A stretch of 64,000 nt of DNA, from the NCBI RefSeq assembly GCF_038446525.1, contig NZ_CP151792.1, positions 1 through 64,000 of the forward strand, written 5' to 3'. How positions within the stretch are numbered: the stretch's first letter is position 1; each line of letters opens with the position of its first letter. Of the stretch, positions 1-8,987 are shown piece after piece. Under the pieces are notes generated by a model. It was not told the DNA's origin. It saw only the letters and a list, made by a program, of their open reading frames with translations, and did no database searches. The position numbers and the translations under genes are program-made. The DNA comes from Methanolobus sp. ZRKC5 (GTDB taxonomy: Archaea; Halobacteriota; Methanosarcinia; Methanosarcinales; Methanosarcinaceae).

Positions 1-143
1 TAGTATCTGCACTGTTTTAGACGCACTGATATTTATCTTATTTATTTCTCTAAGAATCTTGTTCAGAATCCATAGTGAATAGTATTATTAACTAATCAAA
101 CTAATAATTAAACAAGAAGGGGTTTAACTTTAAGAGGGGTTAT

Positions 144-1442
144 ATGAACTCAGAAACACCAGATAAGGATTATAAGGAAGATTCTGAAAGCTCATTGAGC
201 AAGTTTCTTGACAGAAAAGAGGAATTTGAAAAGATAAGGGATAACAGTCCTGTTATTTCTTTTCTCTGGAAGGCAGAAGACAGTCCCGACGAAAAATGGC
301 CTGTGGAATATGTTTCAGGTAACGTGGACCTTTTAGGTTACACAGCAGATGATTTTATTTCAGGCCGCATTCTTTATGCTGACATAGTTCATCCGGATGA
401 TCTGAAGGACTTGCAGAAAACTCTCACTAAACAATGCAAAGAGGGAGTTGATTTCTTTGACCACAAATACAGGATTATCTTAAAATCCGGTGAAGTGCGC
501 TGGGTTAATGAACGAACCTATATACTGCGGGATAATTCAGGCAATGTTGCACACTACCAGGGTACTGTTTTAGATATAACTGGACAGAAAGAACAGGAAT
601 TTACCCTGCAGGATGCATTGAAGAAACTGAGACTTATGGAAGAGATCATCAATAATAGTTCTATTATGATTTTTCTGTGGAGGAACGAGCAGTTCTGGCC
701 TGCAGATTATGCTTCCGAGAATGTTTCAAAACTTGGTTATTCGGCTGAGGATTTTGTGAAAGGTCGCATTGTGTACAGTGATCTTGTTCATCCAGATGAC
801 TATGAGATGGTTAAAGAAACACTTGCTAAACAATGTGAAAGTGGCAATGACTACTATAATCAGGAATATCGTTTAATAACAAGAAATAATGAGCTGTTGT
901 GGGTAAAAGAGAGCACTTTTATTCTGAGGGACAGGGGTGGGAATGCAACTCATTTCCAGGGAATTGTTCAGGATATCACAAAGCAGAAAGAAAGTGAAAT
1001 CGCTCTTCAGCAGGCACTTGAAAAACAGGAACAATTGCTAGAAAACAAGCAAGCTCTTGAAACGATTATCAATCATAGTCCAGTGATCGCCTTTTTGTGG
1101 AAAGCAGGTCCTGATGATGAAAATGAACTTTGGCCAGCTGAATTCGTTTCAGATAATATAAGCGTGTTTGGATACTCGGTTGACGATTTCCTCTCAGGAG
1201 CTATCCTTTATGGTGAAATAATCAATCCGAAGGACCTCCCTAGTGTCCAGATGGAACTTTCGGATGTTGCCAAAGAAGGTGGAAAAGTCTTTGTCAAGGA
1301 ATACAGGATACGAACCCGGTCAGGAGATGAGAGGTGGGTGGAAGAGCAAACATTCATTCAGCGTAACGGCGAGGGAATTGTGACCCACTATCAGGGTGTT
1401 ATCCAGGATATTACGGAACGAATGGGGAGGGATGAAAGGTAA
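144..1442 (+). CDS. Triple-PAS sensory protein without an output domain
   Basis: The 432-residue product is made of three PAS domains of the PAS_3 type, at about residues 30-150, 160-285 and 305-425. Each contains the series FLW - GY - ILY/IVY - (H/N)P.D - YR - DIT typical of the fold and its C-terminal cap. No histidine kinase, receiver, GGDEF or HTH domain follows and no membrane segment is visible, so it is probably a soluble ligand sensor acting through a partner. The start is preceded by an AGAGGGG ribosome site four bases upstream. Its PAS units closely resemble the first and sixth PAS units of the 1041-residue sensor at 5.9 kb, so the two are probably related by duplication. The ligand is unknown. 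Its position near the methanol genes makes a role in methanol signalling possible, but this is inference. Confidence 0.85.
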   Translation: MNSETPDKDYKEDSESSLSKFLDRKEEFEKIRDNSPVISFLWKAEDSPDEKWPVEYVSGNVDLLGYTADDFISGRILYADIVHPDDLKDLQKTLTKQCKEGVDFFDHKYRIILKSGEVRWVNERTYILRDNSGNVAHYQGTVLDITGQKEQEFTLQDALKKLRLMEEIINNSSIMIFLWRNEQFWPADYASENVSKLGYSAEDFVKGRIVYSDLVHPDDYEMVKETLAKQCESGNDYYNQEYRLITRNNELLWVKESTFILRDRGGNATHFQGIVQDITKQKESEIALQQALEKQEQLLENKQALETIINHSPVIAFLWKAGPDDENELWPAEFVSDNISVFGYSVDDFLSGAILYGEIINPKDLPSVQMELSDVAKEGGKVFVKEYRIRTRSGDERWVEEQTFIQRNGEGIVTHYQGVIQDITERMGRDER

Positions 1443-1677
1443 GTATCGTAGAAGTATCGTAGAAAAACGTCATAGTAAATAGATAGAGAATTGCATCATA
1501 ACAGAAATATGTTTTATTGATGTTTATTTTCTGAAAAGTTAATGTGAAGAGCAAATAAAGGGTAAAAAAGAAGGGTGAAACGGTATTGTAATCAAACAAG
1601 GAGGCTTTAATTCAAGTTATTAGTGCATAAGTTTGGCAGATATGTCAAACTTATATTTTTCATTTGAATGAGAATTT

Positions 1678-1866
1678 CTACGAAGCCAATGTTGTCAAAA
1701 AATTATAATCGTCTGTAACATTTATGTTTGCAGTACCTGTTTTTTTTTGCCAGGTTTTTTGAAAGCATGCCAACTCCATTTTGAACGCATACATTACAAC
1801 TGCTGGGACAATACACATAGTACACCATGTATCTTTTGCCTGGTCCATGGCATAATTTTCCTTTCT
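1678..1866 (-). pseudogene. Decayed 3' fragment of the small Cys-rich family seen intact at 2135-2458
   Basis: The reverse-strand translation contains ENYAMDQAKD, a Cys pair, CIVP and a KKTG stretch. These align one after another with DNYVMDMAKK, the Cys pair, CIVPSG and the KKAG stretch of the intact neighbour. The N-terminal half of the family is absent upstream and the fragment has no convincing ribosome site, so it looks like the remains of a duplicated copy. Similarity was judged by eye over about 50 residues. Confidence 0.55.
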
Positions 1867-1885
1867 ATGAATTAATAGTAAAAGT

Positions 1886-2023
1886 ATGAAGAACAACATT
1901 TGCGATAATTGTTATGTTCCGGCAACTTTGATGAGCACATACTGGGTCAAGAATGAGCAGATATGAAAAACCCTTGCAAAACAAATAGGAAAGGTATCGA
2001 TCAATATTGAAAAGATCGAATGA
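1886..2023 (+). pseudogene. Second relic of the same Cys-rich family, with an in-frame TGA
   Basis: Read on the forward strand this stretch gives CDNCYVP, then an in-frame TGA, then KTLAKQIGKVSINIE. This matches the order CTPGCIVPSG ... KSLAKKAGPISIEF of the intact protein at 2135-2458. Only the C-terminal half is left. It lies head to head with the relic at 1678-1866, so the family has been copied and broken at least twice here. Confidence 0.55.
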
Positions 2024-2134
2024 GGTCTGCAGTTCTCTCCGATATGATTTTCATGTAGGGTACTAATGTTCTATAATTGAGCTTTGGGTTTTTGATTTAC
2101 ACTCATAAATGCGGAAAGTTTCTTCTGGAAAAGC

Positions 2135-2458
2135 TCAGCTCTCCGAGAATTCAATACTAATTGGACCTGCCTTCTTTGCGAGACTCTTTGCGATCATGCC
2201 GGTTTCCAGTCTACATATGTGTAAAACCCCGGATGGTACAATGCATCCCGGTGTGCAACGGGCTTTTTTTGCCATGTCCATTACATAATTGTCCTTTATA
2301 TCCATGGTTTCCATCATTGGAACTTCCATGTATGACATCTCCTTTATTTTTGGGCACGGTGTTTCAATATCTATAATGATATTCATACCATCTAACTTTC
2401 CGGTTATCTTGTGTGTGAAACCACAGATTGTTGAGTTTACGTTTACGCTTGTTGGCAT
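2135..2458 (-). CDS. Small Cys-rich conserved protein (DUF6951-like)
   Basis: A 107-residue protein beginning MPTSVNVNSTICGF. The frame is open further upstream, but a GGAGGT ribosome site six bases before this ATG decides the start. Cysteines occur at ICGF, in TPCPKI and in the RCTPGCIVPSGVLHIC cluster, which suggests metal binding or redox chemistry. I recognise the pattern as a small family common in Methanosarcina-type archaea that I associate with DUF6951; its function is not known to me. It lies 65 bases downstream of the AhpD-like gene on the same strand and is probably co-transcribed with it. Two broken copies lie just beyond its 3' end. Confidence 0.7.
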   Translation of the reverse strand: MPTSVNVNSTICGFTHKITGKLDGMNIIIDIETPCPKIKEMSYMEVPMMETMDIKDNYVMDMAKKARCTPGCIVPSGVLHICRLETGMIAKSLAKKAGPISIEFSES

Positions 2459-2523
2459 ATAATGACCTCCAAATTTACTGTTTTTAATAGTAGTAATGTT
2501 TACTGAAATATCCATTTATGATT

Positions 2524-2859
2524 TTACTTATCTTCATCACCGGAACAACTGCAAGATACATTTCCTTTCAGGATATCTTTCCAGTCTCCTATTACATCAT
2601 GTGTCCAGCAGTCATCAGCACCTGCTGCTTCTCTCATGGTAAGTGCGAAAATATATGAAAGGTCCTTTACTGTGGCTCCTGCCTCCAGAGCACCTTTAAA
2701 ATGTTTTAAAACACATGGTTTTGACCTGGCTTTGATGGAAAGAGCAAAGCATAGATATTGATATGTTTTCTCATCGATAGGCCTTTTTTCGGCATAGAGT
2801 TTGTCTATTTCATCAAGTTTCTCGGTAAATTCGGGGAAGAACTCCTCAAGCATTCTCAT
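2524..2859 (-). CDS. Carboxymuconolactone decarboxylase / AhpD-like protein
   Basis: This 111-residue all-helical protein has the AhpD-like core: EKTYQYLCFALSIKARSKPC followed by VLKHFKGALEAGAT. In redox-active members this part reads CxxCxxxH. Here the first cysteine is serine (SKPC), so only the resolving-type Cys and the His remain and classical peroxidase-coupled activity is doubtful. A short CSCS tail near the C-terminus supplies two further cysteines. The start is set at the ATG eight bases after GGAG; the ATG two codons earlier sits only two bases from it. It is probably the first gene of a two-gene unit with the Cys-rich protein downstream. Confidence 0.8.
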   Translation of the reverse strand: MRMLEEFFPEFTEKLDEIDKLYAEKRPIDEKTYQYLCFALSIKARSKPCVLKHFKGALEAGATVKDLSYIFALTMREAAGADDCWTHDVIGDWKDILKGNVSCSCSGDEDK

Positions 2860-3012
2860 GATCATGTCTCCACTGTTTTCTCAAGTTAACACTGTTAATC
2901 TAGCATTTGTAAATATGGCTCAATATCAGATACTTCAAATTATGTTGAAATACCTATATAAATCTAATTATCATTTGTCTTACTGTTAAAAATTTCATGC
3001 CCAATTCTTGTT

Positions 3013-3924
3013 TCACACCTGAATCCTGAAGTATTTTCCAAATATCCTGGGACTCTTTTCCATTACAGCGACATAAGCGCCAAGCAGAATGAATATGCAA
3101 CCGACAATTGTGTTTGCAAGCAAAGGTGTGTGAAGGATAGTAAAATCAAAAAAGATGCCGCTAACAGGTTCTATCAATGCCAGGATACTTCCTTTCTGAG
3201 CTTCTATTTGCGCGATGCCACTAACATAGAGTAGTGCAGCCATGGCGGTGTTAACAATTCCGAATATTATCAGCATATTCAGGTTGTCTGTAAGCACGGG
3301 TCCTGAGACTTTGCTGGCAAATGGTAGTAGCAAAATGACACCTATAAGAGTATACCAGAATAGCTGGGCAACGCTTGAGTAGTCATCCTTGATATAACGA
3401 ATAGTAACAATCTCGCTACCAAAGGAAAAACCTGAAAGCATTCCCGCAGCTATGCCTATGATGTAACCGTTGCCTGCTGTGAATCCGGTAGTTACACCGG
3501 TCATGTCAACAATGAACAGCAGCCCGATAAATGACATTGCCAATGCAAGCATACCTTTACGTGTTATTTTTTCCTTGAGTATGAGTGGTGAAAGCAGGGT
3601 AACATACATAGGTGCCGTATAAAGCATGAGTATTGCCACTGAGAAACTGGTATATTTTATGCAGGTAAAATATGTGAAAAGGGTAGTTGTGTTTATAATT
3701 CCAAGAAGCAAGAGATATCGCTTCTTCTTCCGTGGTATTATCTGGGACAACTTTCCAGTGATCAGCATAAACAACAATAGTGAAAACACACCAAAGAGCT
3801 GCTTGTAGAATATCATTGGGCCTGTAGGCACATCTTGCAGGTAATCAACGAATACGCCTAGCAGTCCGAAAAGGATCGAACCGGTAACAAGTTCAATGTG
3901 TGGTTTTTTTGATCCCGGGTTCAT
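3013..3924 (-). CDS. EamA/DMT-family membrane transporter
   Basis: The 303-residue product has about ten hydrophobic segments arranged as two five-helix EamA repeats. The first starts at IELVTGSILFGLLG. The second starts near GNGYIIGIAAGMLSGFSF and contains the family's glutamate-proline pair in LALIEPVSG. This is the drug/metabolite exporter superfamily; the substrate cannot be predicted. There is no ribosome site, but a TATATAATC box about 27 bases upstream of the ATG suggests a leaderless message. It is transcribed away from the VOC gene. Confidence 0.88.
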   Translation of the reverse strand: MNPGSKKPHIELVTGSILFGLLGVFVDYLQDVPTGPMIFYKQLFGVFSLLLFMLITGKLSQIIPRKKKRYLLLLGIINTTTLFTYFTCIKYTSFSVAILMLYTAPMYVTLLSPLILKEKITRKGMLALAMSFIGLLFIVDMTGVTTGFTAGNGYIIGIAAGMLSGFSFGSEIVTIRYIKDDYSSVAQLFWYTLIGVILLLPFASKVSGPVLTDNLNMLIIFGIVNTAMAALLYVSGIAQIEAQKGSILALIEPVSGIFFDFTILHTPLLANTIVGCIFILLGAYVAVMEKSPRIFGKYFRIQV

Positions 3925-4084
3925 TGGATGGGAAATGGTGATATGGATTATATAGGATTTGGTGAGGTTGCGTGATTGTCTTCGTACGATTATCTAAATA
4001 GGCAGACTTGCATATTTGGTGAGCCTTCATTTAAACAAAAAACTATTAATTATTTTAAATCCTAAATTTATTCGGGGTTAAGCA

Positions 4085-4453
4085 ATGGCAACTTTTGTTC
4101 ATATAGATATACCAACAGACGATCTTGAGACAGCAAAGAAATTCTATTCCGATCTTTTTGGCTGGGAATTTGAAAAACCATTTCCTGAAATGGATTATTA
4201 TCTCTTTAAAACAACTGGTTTGAATGGGGAAGAAGGTATCAGGGGAGGAATGGGTCTTCGGGGAGAACCTGATCAAAGAATTGCCAGTTATATTGGAGTT
4301 CCGTCTGTTAAAGAGTATGCGAAAAAGATAGAAAAGGCCGGAGGTAAGGTACTGAATCAAATGCCTGTACCAGGGTGGGGCTACCTTGCTATCTGTCTTG
4401 ATACTGAAGGGAATGTTTTTGGTATATGGGAAGAAAACGAGAATGCAGAATGA
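4085..4453 (+). CDS. VOC-superfamily (glyoxalase/bleomycin-resistance fold) protein
   Basis: A 122-residue single-module VOC protein. It opens with the first beta strand and helix (FVHIDIPTDDLETAKKFYSDLFGWEF) and ends with the matching second half (YLAICLDTEGNVFGIWEEN). The His near the N-terminus and the Glu near the C-terminus are usual metal ligands in the superfamily. Members include glyoxalases, dioxygenases and binding proteins, so substrate and reaction are open. It is monocistronic, between divergent DMT and corrinoid genes. Confidence 0.85.
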   Translation: MATFVHIDIPTDDLETAKKFYSDLFGWEFEKPFPEMDYYLFKTTGLNGEEGIRGGMGLRGEPDQRIASYIGVPSVKEYAKKIEKAGGKVLNQMPVPGWGYLAICLDTEGNVFGIWEENENAE

Positions 4454-4787
4454 TAATGGAATTGCGGAAACAAATTTATAAAAACAGTATTTGTTGCAGG
4501 TTTTATCGTGCCTGTGCTATTCTTTTTTTAGGATTTGTTGTCGTTTTGTTTTTATTTCATAATATACTAGTTTAACTTCTAATTTCTCTGCCTGATGATT
4601 TATTGTCTACATCAATTCTATAAAAAATTGTTTTTTCTGTTTTTTAGACGTTACCTTTACATACTATACTTACTCTTAGATAACCACTAATATAGTGTAT
4701 ATACAATAATTATTTATTACAAGTTTATTCACCTGTAAACTAACACGCACCGTATAGAAAAACGTAAATTCTAGTAAAGGAGGCTCA
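4454..4787. other. AT-rich intergenic region upstream of the orphan corrinoid gene
   Basis: No open frame of note. It contains several TATA-like stretches, for example around 4690-4700. The GGAGG ribosome site of the next gene lies at its end. It shares no leader sequence with mtaC at 9.6 kb. Confidence 0.5.
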
Positions 4788-5552
4788 ATGCTAGATATAG
4801 ATCCGACAGATATCCTTGTTAGATATAATGTCAAACTTGAGAGTGAACTGTCCTCTGATGAGGTGGCAAGAGAACTTTTCCCATCGGATATGCTACTAAG
4901 CAATATAGTTGAGGCTGTTTTTGAGGGTGATGAAGATGAGGTCATTGTTACTCTTGAAGAAGCAGTAAAAGTTGGAAAAGACCCCATATCCCTTATAGAC
5001 GATGCCCTCATAGTGGGAATGGATATCGTATCCCAGTTATATGATGACGGACTCCTATTCCTTCCTGATGTGATAATTGCATCTCATGCCATGACCGACG
5101 GAATTGAATATTGCAAACAGATATCCGGAAAGACCCATGAATGTAAGGGAACGGTTGTATCTTATGTTGTGGAAGGAGATATCCATGACATTGGTAAAAA
5201 AATATTAACAGTGTTTTTAAAATCAAATGGATATGATGTCATCGATCTTGGAAGCGATGTACCTATTGATGAAGTAATACGTGCTGTATTAAAACACAAG
5301 CCTGTTATGCTTACTGGTACATCCTTGATGACAACAACCATGTATTCCTTTATGGAAGTTAATGACCGTTTACTTGAAAATGATATCCGAATACCATTTG
5401 TATGTGGTGGCGGGGCCGTAACTCAGGACTTTGTACAAAACTATGAACTGGGTATATATTGTGAACACGCTGCAATTGGTCCAAAGATTGCAGATTCAAT
5501 AATCCAGAATAAAAGCATTGAAGAATTAAGGGAACAATTTCATGTACATTGA
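4788..5552 (+). CDS. Orphan MtaC-like corrinoid protein
   Basis: A 254-residue two-domain corrinoid protein, identical in length to MtaC at 9.6 kb and collinear with it. The N-terminal helical cap domain covers residues 1-90 and the Rossmann B12 domain the rest. The cobalt-binding motif is GDIHDIG with His at residue 133, the same position as in MtaC. GTSLMTTTMYSF and CGGGAV, also shared with MtaC, are retained, so it should carry a methyl-accepting corrinoid. Unlike MtaC it has no methyltransferase gene beside it and is less conserved at the surface. An AAAGGAGG site precedes the ATG. It could serve the MtaB downstream, a methyltransferase elsewhere, or a sensing role with the flanking PAS proteins. 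The fold is certain; the partner is not. Confidence 0.88.
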   Translation: MLDIDPTDILVRYNVKLESELSSDEVARELFPSDMLLSNIVEAVFEGDEDEVIVTLEEAVKVGKDPISLIDDALIVGMDIVSQLYDDGLLFLPDVIIASHAMTDGIEYCKQISGKTHECKGTVVSYVVEGDIHDIGKKILTVFLKSNGYDVIDLGSDVPIDEVIRAVLKHKPVMLTGTSLMTTTMYSFMEVNDRLLENDIRIPFVCGGGAVTQDFVQNYELGIYCEHAAIGPKIADSIIQNKSIEELREQFHVH

Positions 5553-5586
5553 CGTAATTACTGCATAAAAATCAAGGTATAGCAGG

Positions 5587-5659
5587 TGGCTCACATCCAA
5601 AGCCATATCCCTCTTGTGTAGATTGGATTGAAGGAAGTATAAAATTCAGATGAGAGCCA
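5587..5659 (+). promoter_or_regulatory. Relic of an mtaC-type leader
   Basis: Bases 5614-5631 repeat, without mismatch, 18 bases of the mtaC leader (9555-9572). They are followed by GAAGGAAGTATAAAATT, which mirrors the GAAGGAGGTATAGAATG ribosome site and start of mtaC. The 36 or so leader bases between these blocks at mtaC, including its perfect hairpin, are missing and no gene follows. The copy is flanked by imperfect 11-base inverted repeats (5587-5597 and 5649-5659, 10 of 11 pairing). It looks like the scar of a lost or recombined mtaC copy. Confidence 0.6.
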
Positions 5660-5861
5660 AATATTAATCTGCATCCTCCATGTATTTAACATCTTCTTTT
5701 TTGTCAGGTATAAACAAAAGTATGAAAAATTAGTTTTGATTCTAACTAGTTATAGATAAGTGCTTTTGCCTAAAACATGTAAACGAATCTGAAATAAAAA
5801 TAATGGCGTAAGGATACAATATCATTGAAATGGAGGTCATATTATCAGTTCTGAAAATCTC

Positions 5862-8800
5862 ATGGAAACTAAACAATTGTCTTGCCTGAGGGACACAGAA
5901 CTTATGGGTATTGGCCCTGTTTTTTCATTTCTCTGGAGCAATGAAGGTAATAGGTCGGTAATATCGGTTTCAGATAATATTTCTCTTTTAGGTTATTCAG
6001 CCGAAGATTTTAGTTCAGGGAAAATAAATTACTCAGATATCATCCATTTGCATGATGTTAATAAATTAAATGAGAGTTTTGATCAATTCAGAAATGATCA
6101 AAAACAATCATATTTTTCAACAGGATACAGGATGCTGGCCAGGGATGGTAGGACATGTGAAGTAATTGAAAAGACCTTTGAGATCTTGCAGGATGGAAGT
6201 AGTTTTCTTCATGGACTTGTATTTGTAACGGGAAGTCTGGGGCCTGATTACAGCACTGTAGATAATAATAAAAGTTATCGCCAAAAGATGGTTGATACCA
6301 TACCAAATCCTCTTTTGATACTCGACAACACATTCCATGTTCTTACTGCTAACAAGTATTTTTATGATTTTTTCAAATTATATCCGGAAAAAACAGAAGG
6401 CAGATTCTTTTTCGATATTTGCGGGCGAAATTGGGACAGGCCTCTACTGAAATCGTTCCTTGAAAAATTGCTGGTGGATAATATTTTCTTCGATAATCTG
6501 GAACTGGATTGTAATGTAGAAGGCCTTGGTAGCAGGACAATGCACTTTAGTGCAAGACCACTTGAAATTGGAATCTATAATGATACACATATTCTTCTTT
6601 CAATAGAAGATATTACAGTTCAGAGAATGGCTGAAACGGAACTCAAGGTATCTGAAGAAAAGTATTCTACACTTGTGGAGAAAGGAAATGATGGCATAAT
6701 AATCATTCAGGATGGGGTGCTAAGTTTTGCAAACTCCAAATTTTGCCAGATGTCAGATCGCACCGAAACAGAGCTTTCAGGTAGGGATTTCCTGTCTCAT
6801 GTTCCTCTGGAATATCATCGCATGATCACGAAGCGATTTAAAAAAGTCATGAAGAATAAATGCGGTATTATGAGGAATGATGAGGTCGAATTCTTAAAAA
6901 GAGATGGCAGTGTCTTTCCTGCTGAGATAAGCCTTTCCTATATGCTGCATGAACGGCGACCATCTGTAATGATGGCTGTCAGGGATATTTCGGTAAGAAA
7001 GCGTGCTGAATCTGAGTTAAAAGCATCTGAAGAGAAGTATTCCACACTTGTAGAGAAGGGAAACGACGGTATAATTATTCTTCAGGATGATACGTTTAAA
7101 TTCATAAATGCAAAATTTTCAGAATTAATAGGGTATTCCAGAGAAGAATTGTTTGAAAGAACTTTCATGGACAATTTACCAGTCGAGTATCAGCGGATGG
7201 TCTACAAACGTATCAAAAAAGTCCTGAAAGATATGCATAGCATTCGTCGAAATAATGAAGTAGAATTCCTTAAAAAGGATGGTACTACTTTTCCGGCTGA
7301 AATAAGCTTGTCTTTCATTATGCATGAAGGAAAACCTTCTGTAATGATGGACATCAGGGACATATCGGAAAGAAAACTTGCTGAAGCAGAAATTAAAGCT
7401 TCCGAGAAGAAATATTCCACACTTGTTGAAGAAGGCAATGATGGTATTATAGTTGTGCAGGATAATGTCCTCGTATTTGCCAATATGAAGTTTTGTGAGA
7501 TTACCGGTTTTTCAAGGACTGAAATAGTTCACAGACAATTTGAAGATTTCTTAGTACTAGAGTACAAGCGTCTTGTTATGAACAAGTTTAAGAGAAGTCT
7601 TGAAAAAAATCGTAAGGCAACTCTGAAGTATGATATCGAGTTGATCTCAAAGACAGGTAAAAGCACTCCTGCAGAAATTAACTCATCTATAATAGACCAT
7701 GAAGGCAAACCTGCTATAATGGCTATCATCAGGGATATTACTAATCAAAAAGAAAAAGAAAGGGAACTTCTTGAGTTAATTGAGGTTCAGAAAGTTCTGG
7801 AAACAGTTATCAAAAGCAGTCCGGCGGTCGTATTTTTCTGGCGACCCGATGAGGAATGGAAAGTGGAATTTGTTTCGGAAAATATTTCCCAGTTTGGCTA
7901 TGAAGCTAATGCGCTTATGTCAGGAAAAGTACTTTACGGTGATATTGTCCATCCATCAGATATGGAGAGACTCACAATGGAGTACGATATTTTATCCGGT
8001 GAGGACAACCTGTCCTTTGAGTATCGCATACTTACAAAGTCAGGTGAGGTCAGGTGGGTGGATGAGAGATCGCTTATAAAGCGTGATGCTGAAGGAAATC
8101 TACAGTATATACAGGGTATTTTGGTAGATATAACTGAGCGCAAGAACGTGAATAATTTCATGCAGCTCGGTTCGGATGTGGGTATGCTTTTCAATCCATT
8201 GGGTGATGTAGGCGACATGTTCTCTCAGCTTGTAGAGTTCACTACTCAAATGGATAATCTGGATTGTGGTGCACTGTATCTGGTTGATGAAACCACTGGG
8301 GACATGAATATAGTAGCTCATAGCGGTCTGTCTTCAGAGTTTTTAAAAAGCACACGGCACTATAGTGGTAAGTCCATTCATGCCAAGCTTTTCAAAACTG
8401 AATATCCATTGTATACAAGATTCTATGAACTGACTTCCATGATTCCAGGGGACAAATTAAGCTATGAAGGTCTTGAAGCTACTGCCCTTATTCCTATCAG
8501 ATACGGTATGGAGCTAGTAGCTATATTGATGCTTTCGTCACATGGTACATATGGGGTTCCGTTTGAGGTCCGTGATTCTCTTGAAACAATTGCTTCTCAG
8601 ATAGGTCCTGTAATAGGTCGTATGCGTGAGCATTCGGATGACCAGAGGGATATCAGGAACCTGCAAGTTATTTTTGATTCAATGACCGATCTGGTTTTTA
8701 TGCTGGATAACGATGGTTGTATACTTTACGCGAATCCTTATTCATGCGAACGACTCGAATATTCAATGAATGAACTCACAGGTATGAATTTGCTTAATCT

Positions 8801-8987
8801 TTACCCTCAGAAGAGATTTCTTGAAGCAGCGGCAGAATTGAAAGACATTCTCAGTGGTGAGGCACATGTATGTGAGATACCATTTGAATCTTCTTCGCAA
8901 GAGGTTATACCTGTTGAGATGCGCTGTTCAATGGGGCAACTTGATGCAAGTCCTATAACGATATGTGTCTCCAGAGAAAATCTTTGA
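5862..8987 (+). CDS. Multi-PAS/GAF sensor protein with three tandem PAS repeats
   Basis: A 1041-residue soluble sensor. PAS units lie at about residues 15-125, 140-255, 262-385, 387-510, 512-640, 645-765 and 930-1035. A GAF-like domain spans about 770-925 (CGALYLVDETTGDMNIVAHSG). Units three to five share the opening KYSTLVEKGNDGI at an exact spacing of 125 residues, a recent internal triplication. There is no kinase, receiver or DNA-binding domain, so output must come from a partner. A strong GGAGGT site at 5832-5837 is 24 bases before the ATG used here. In frame right after it stand ATT and ATC, so translation could begin there with an unusual codon. It sits between the orphan corrinoid gene and mtaC, so a role in methanol-dependent control is plausible but not shown. 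Confidence 0.88.
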   Translation: METKQLSCLRDTELMGIGPVFSFLWSNEGNRSVISVSDNISLLGYSAEDFSSGKINYSDIIHLHDVNKLNESFDQFRNDQKQSYFSTGYRMLARDGRTCEVIEKTFEILQDGSSFLHGLVFVTGSLGPDYSTVDNNKSYRQKMVDTIPNPLLILDNTFHVLTANKYFYDFFKLYPEKTEGRFFFDICGRNWDRPLLKSFLEKLLVDNIFFDNLELDCNVEGLGSRTMHFSARPLEIGIYNDTHILLSIEDITVQRMAETELKVSEEKYSTLVEKGNDGIIIIQDGVLSFANSKFCQMSDRTETELSGRDFLSHVPLEYHRMITKRFKKVMKNKCGIMRNDEVEFLKRDGSVFPAEISLSYMLHERRPSVMMAVRDISVRKRAESELKASEEKYSTLVEKGNDGIIILQDDTFKFINAKFSELIGYSREELFERTFMDNLPVEYQRMVYKRIKKVLKDMHSIRRNNEVEFLKKDGTTFPAEISLSFIMHEGKPSVMMDIRDISERKLAEAEIKASEKKYSTLVEEGNDGIIVVQDNVLVFANMKFCEITGFSRTEIVHRQFEDFLVLEYKRLVMNKFKRSLEKNRKATLKYDIELISKTGKSTPAEINSSIIDHEGKPAIMAIIRDITNQKEKERELLELIEVQKVLETVIKSSPAVVFFWRPDEEWKVEFVSENISQFGYEANALMSGKVLYGDIVHPSDMERLTMEYDILSGEDNLSFEYRILTKSGEVRWVDERSLIKRDAEGNLQYIQGILVDITERKNVNNFMQLGSDVGMLFNPLGDVGDMFSQLVEFTTQMDNLDCGALYLVDETTGDMNIVAHSGLSSEFLKSTRHYSGKSIHAKLFKTEYPLYTRFYELTSMIPGDKLSYEGLEATALIPIRYGMELVAILMLSSHGTYGVPFEVRDSLETIASQIGPVIGRMREHSDDQRDIRNLQVIFDSMTDLVFMLDNDGCILYANPYSCERLEYSMNELTGMNLLNLYPQKRFLEAAAELKDILSGEAHVCEIPFESSSQEVIPVEMRCSMGQLDASPITICVSRENL

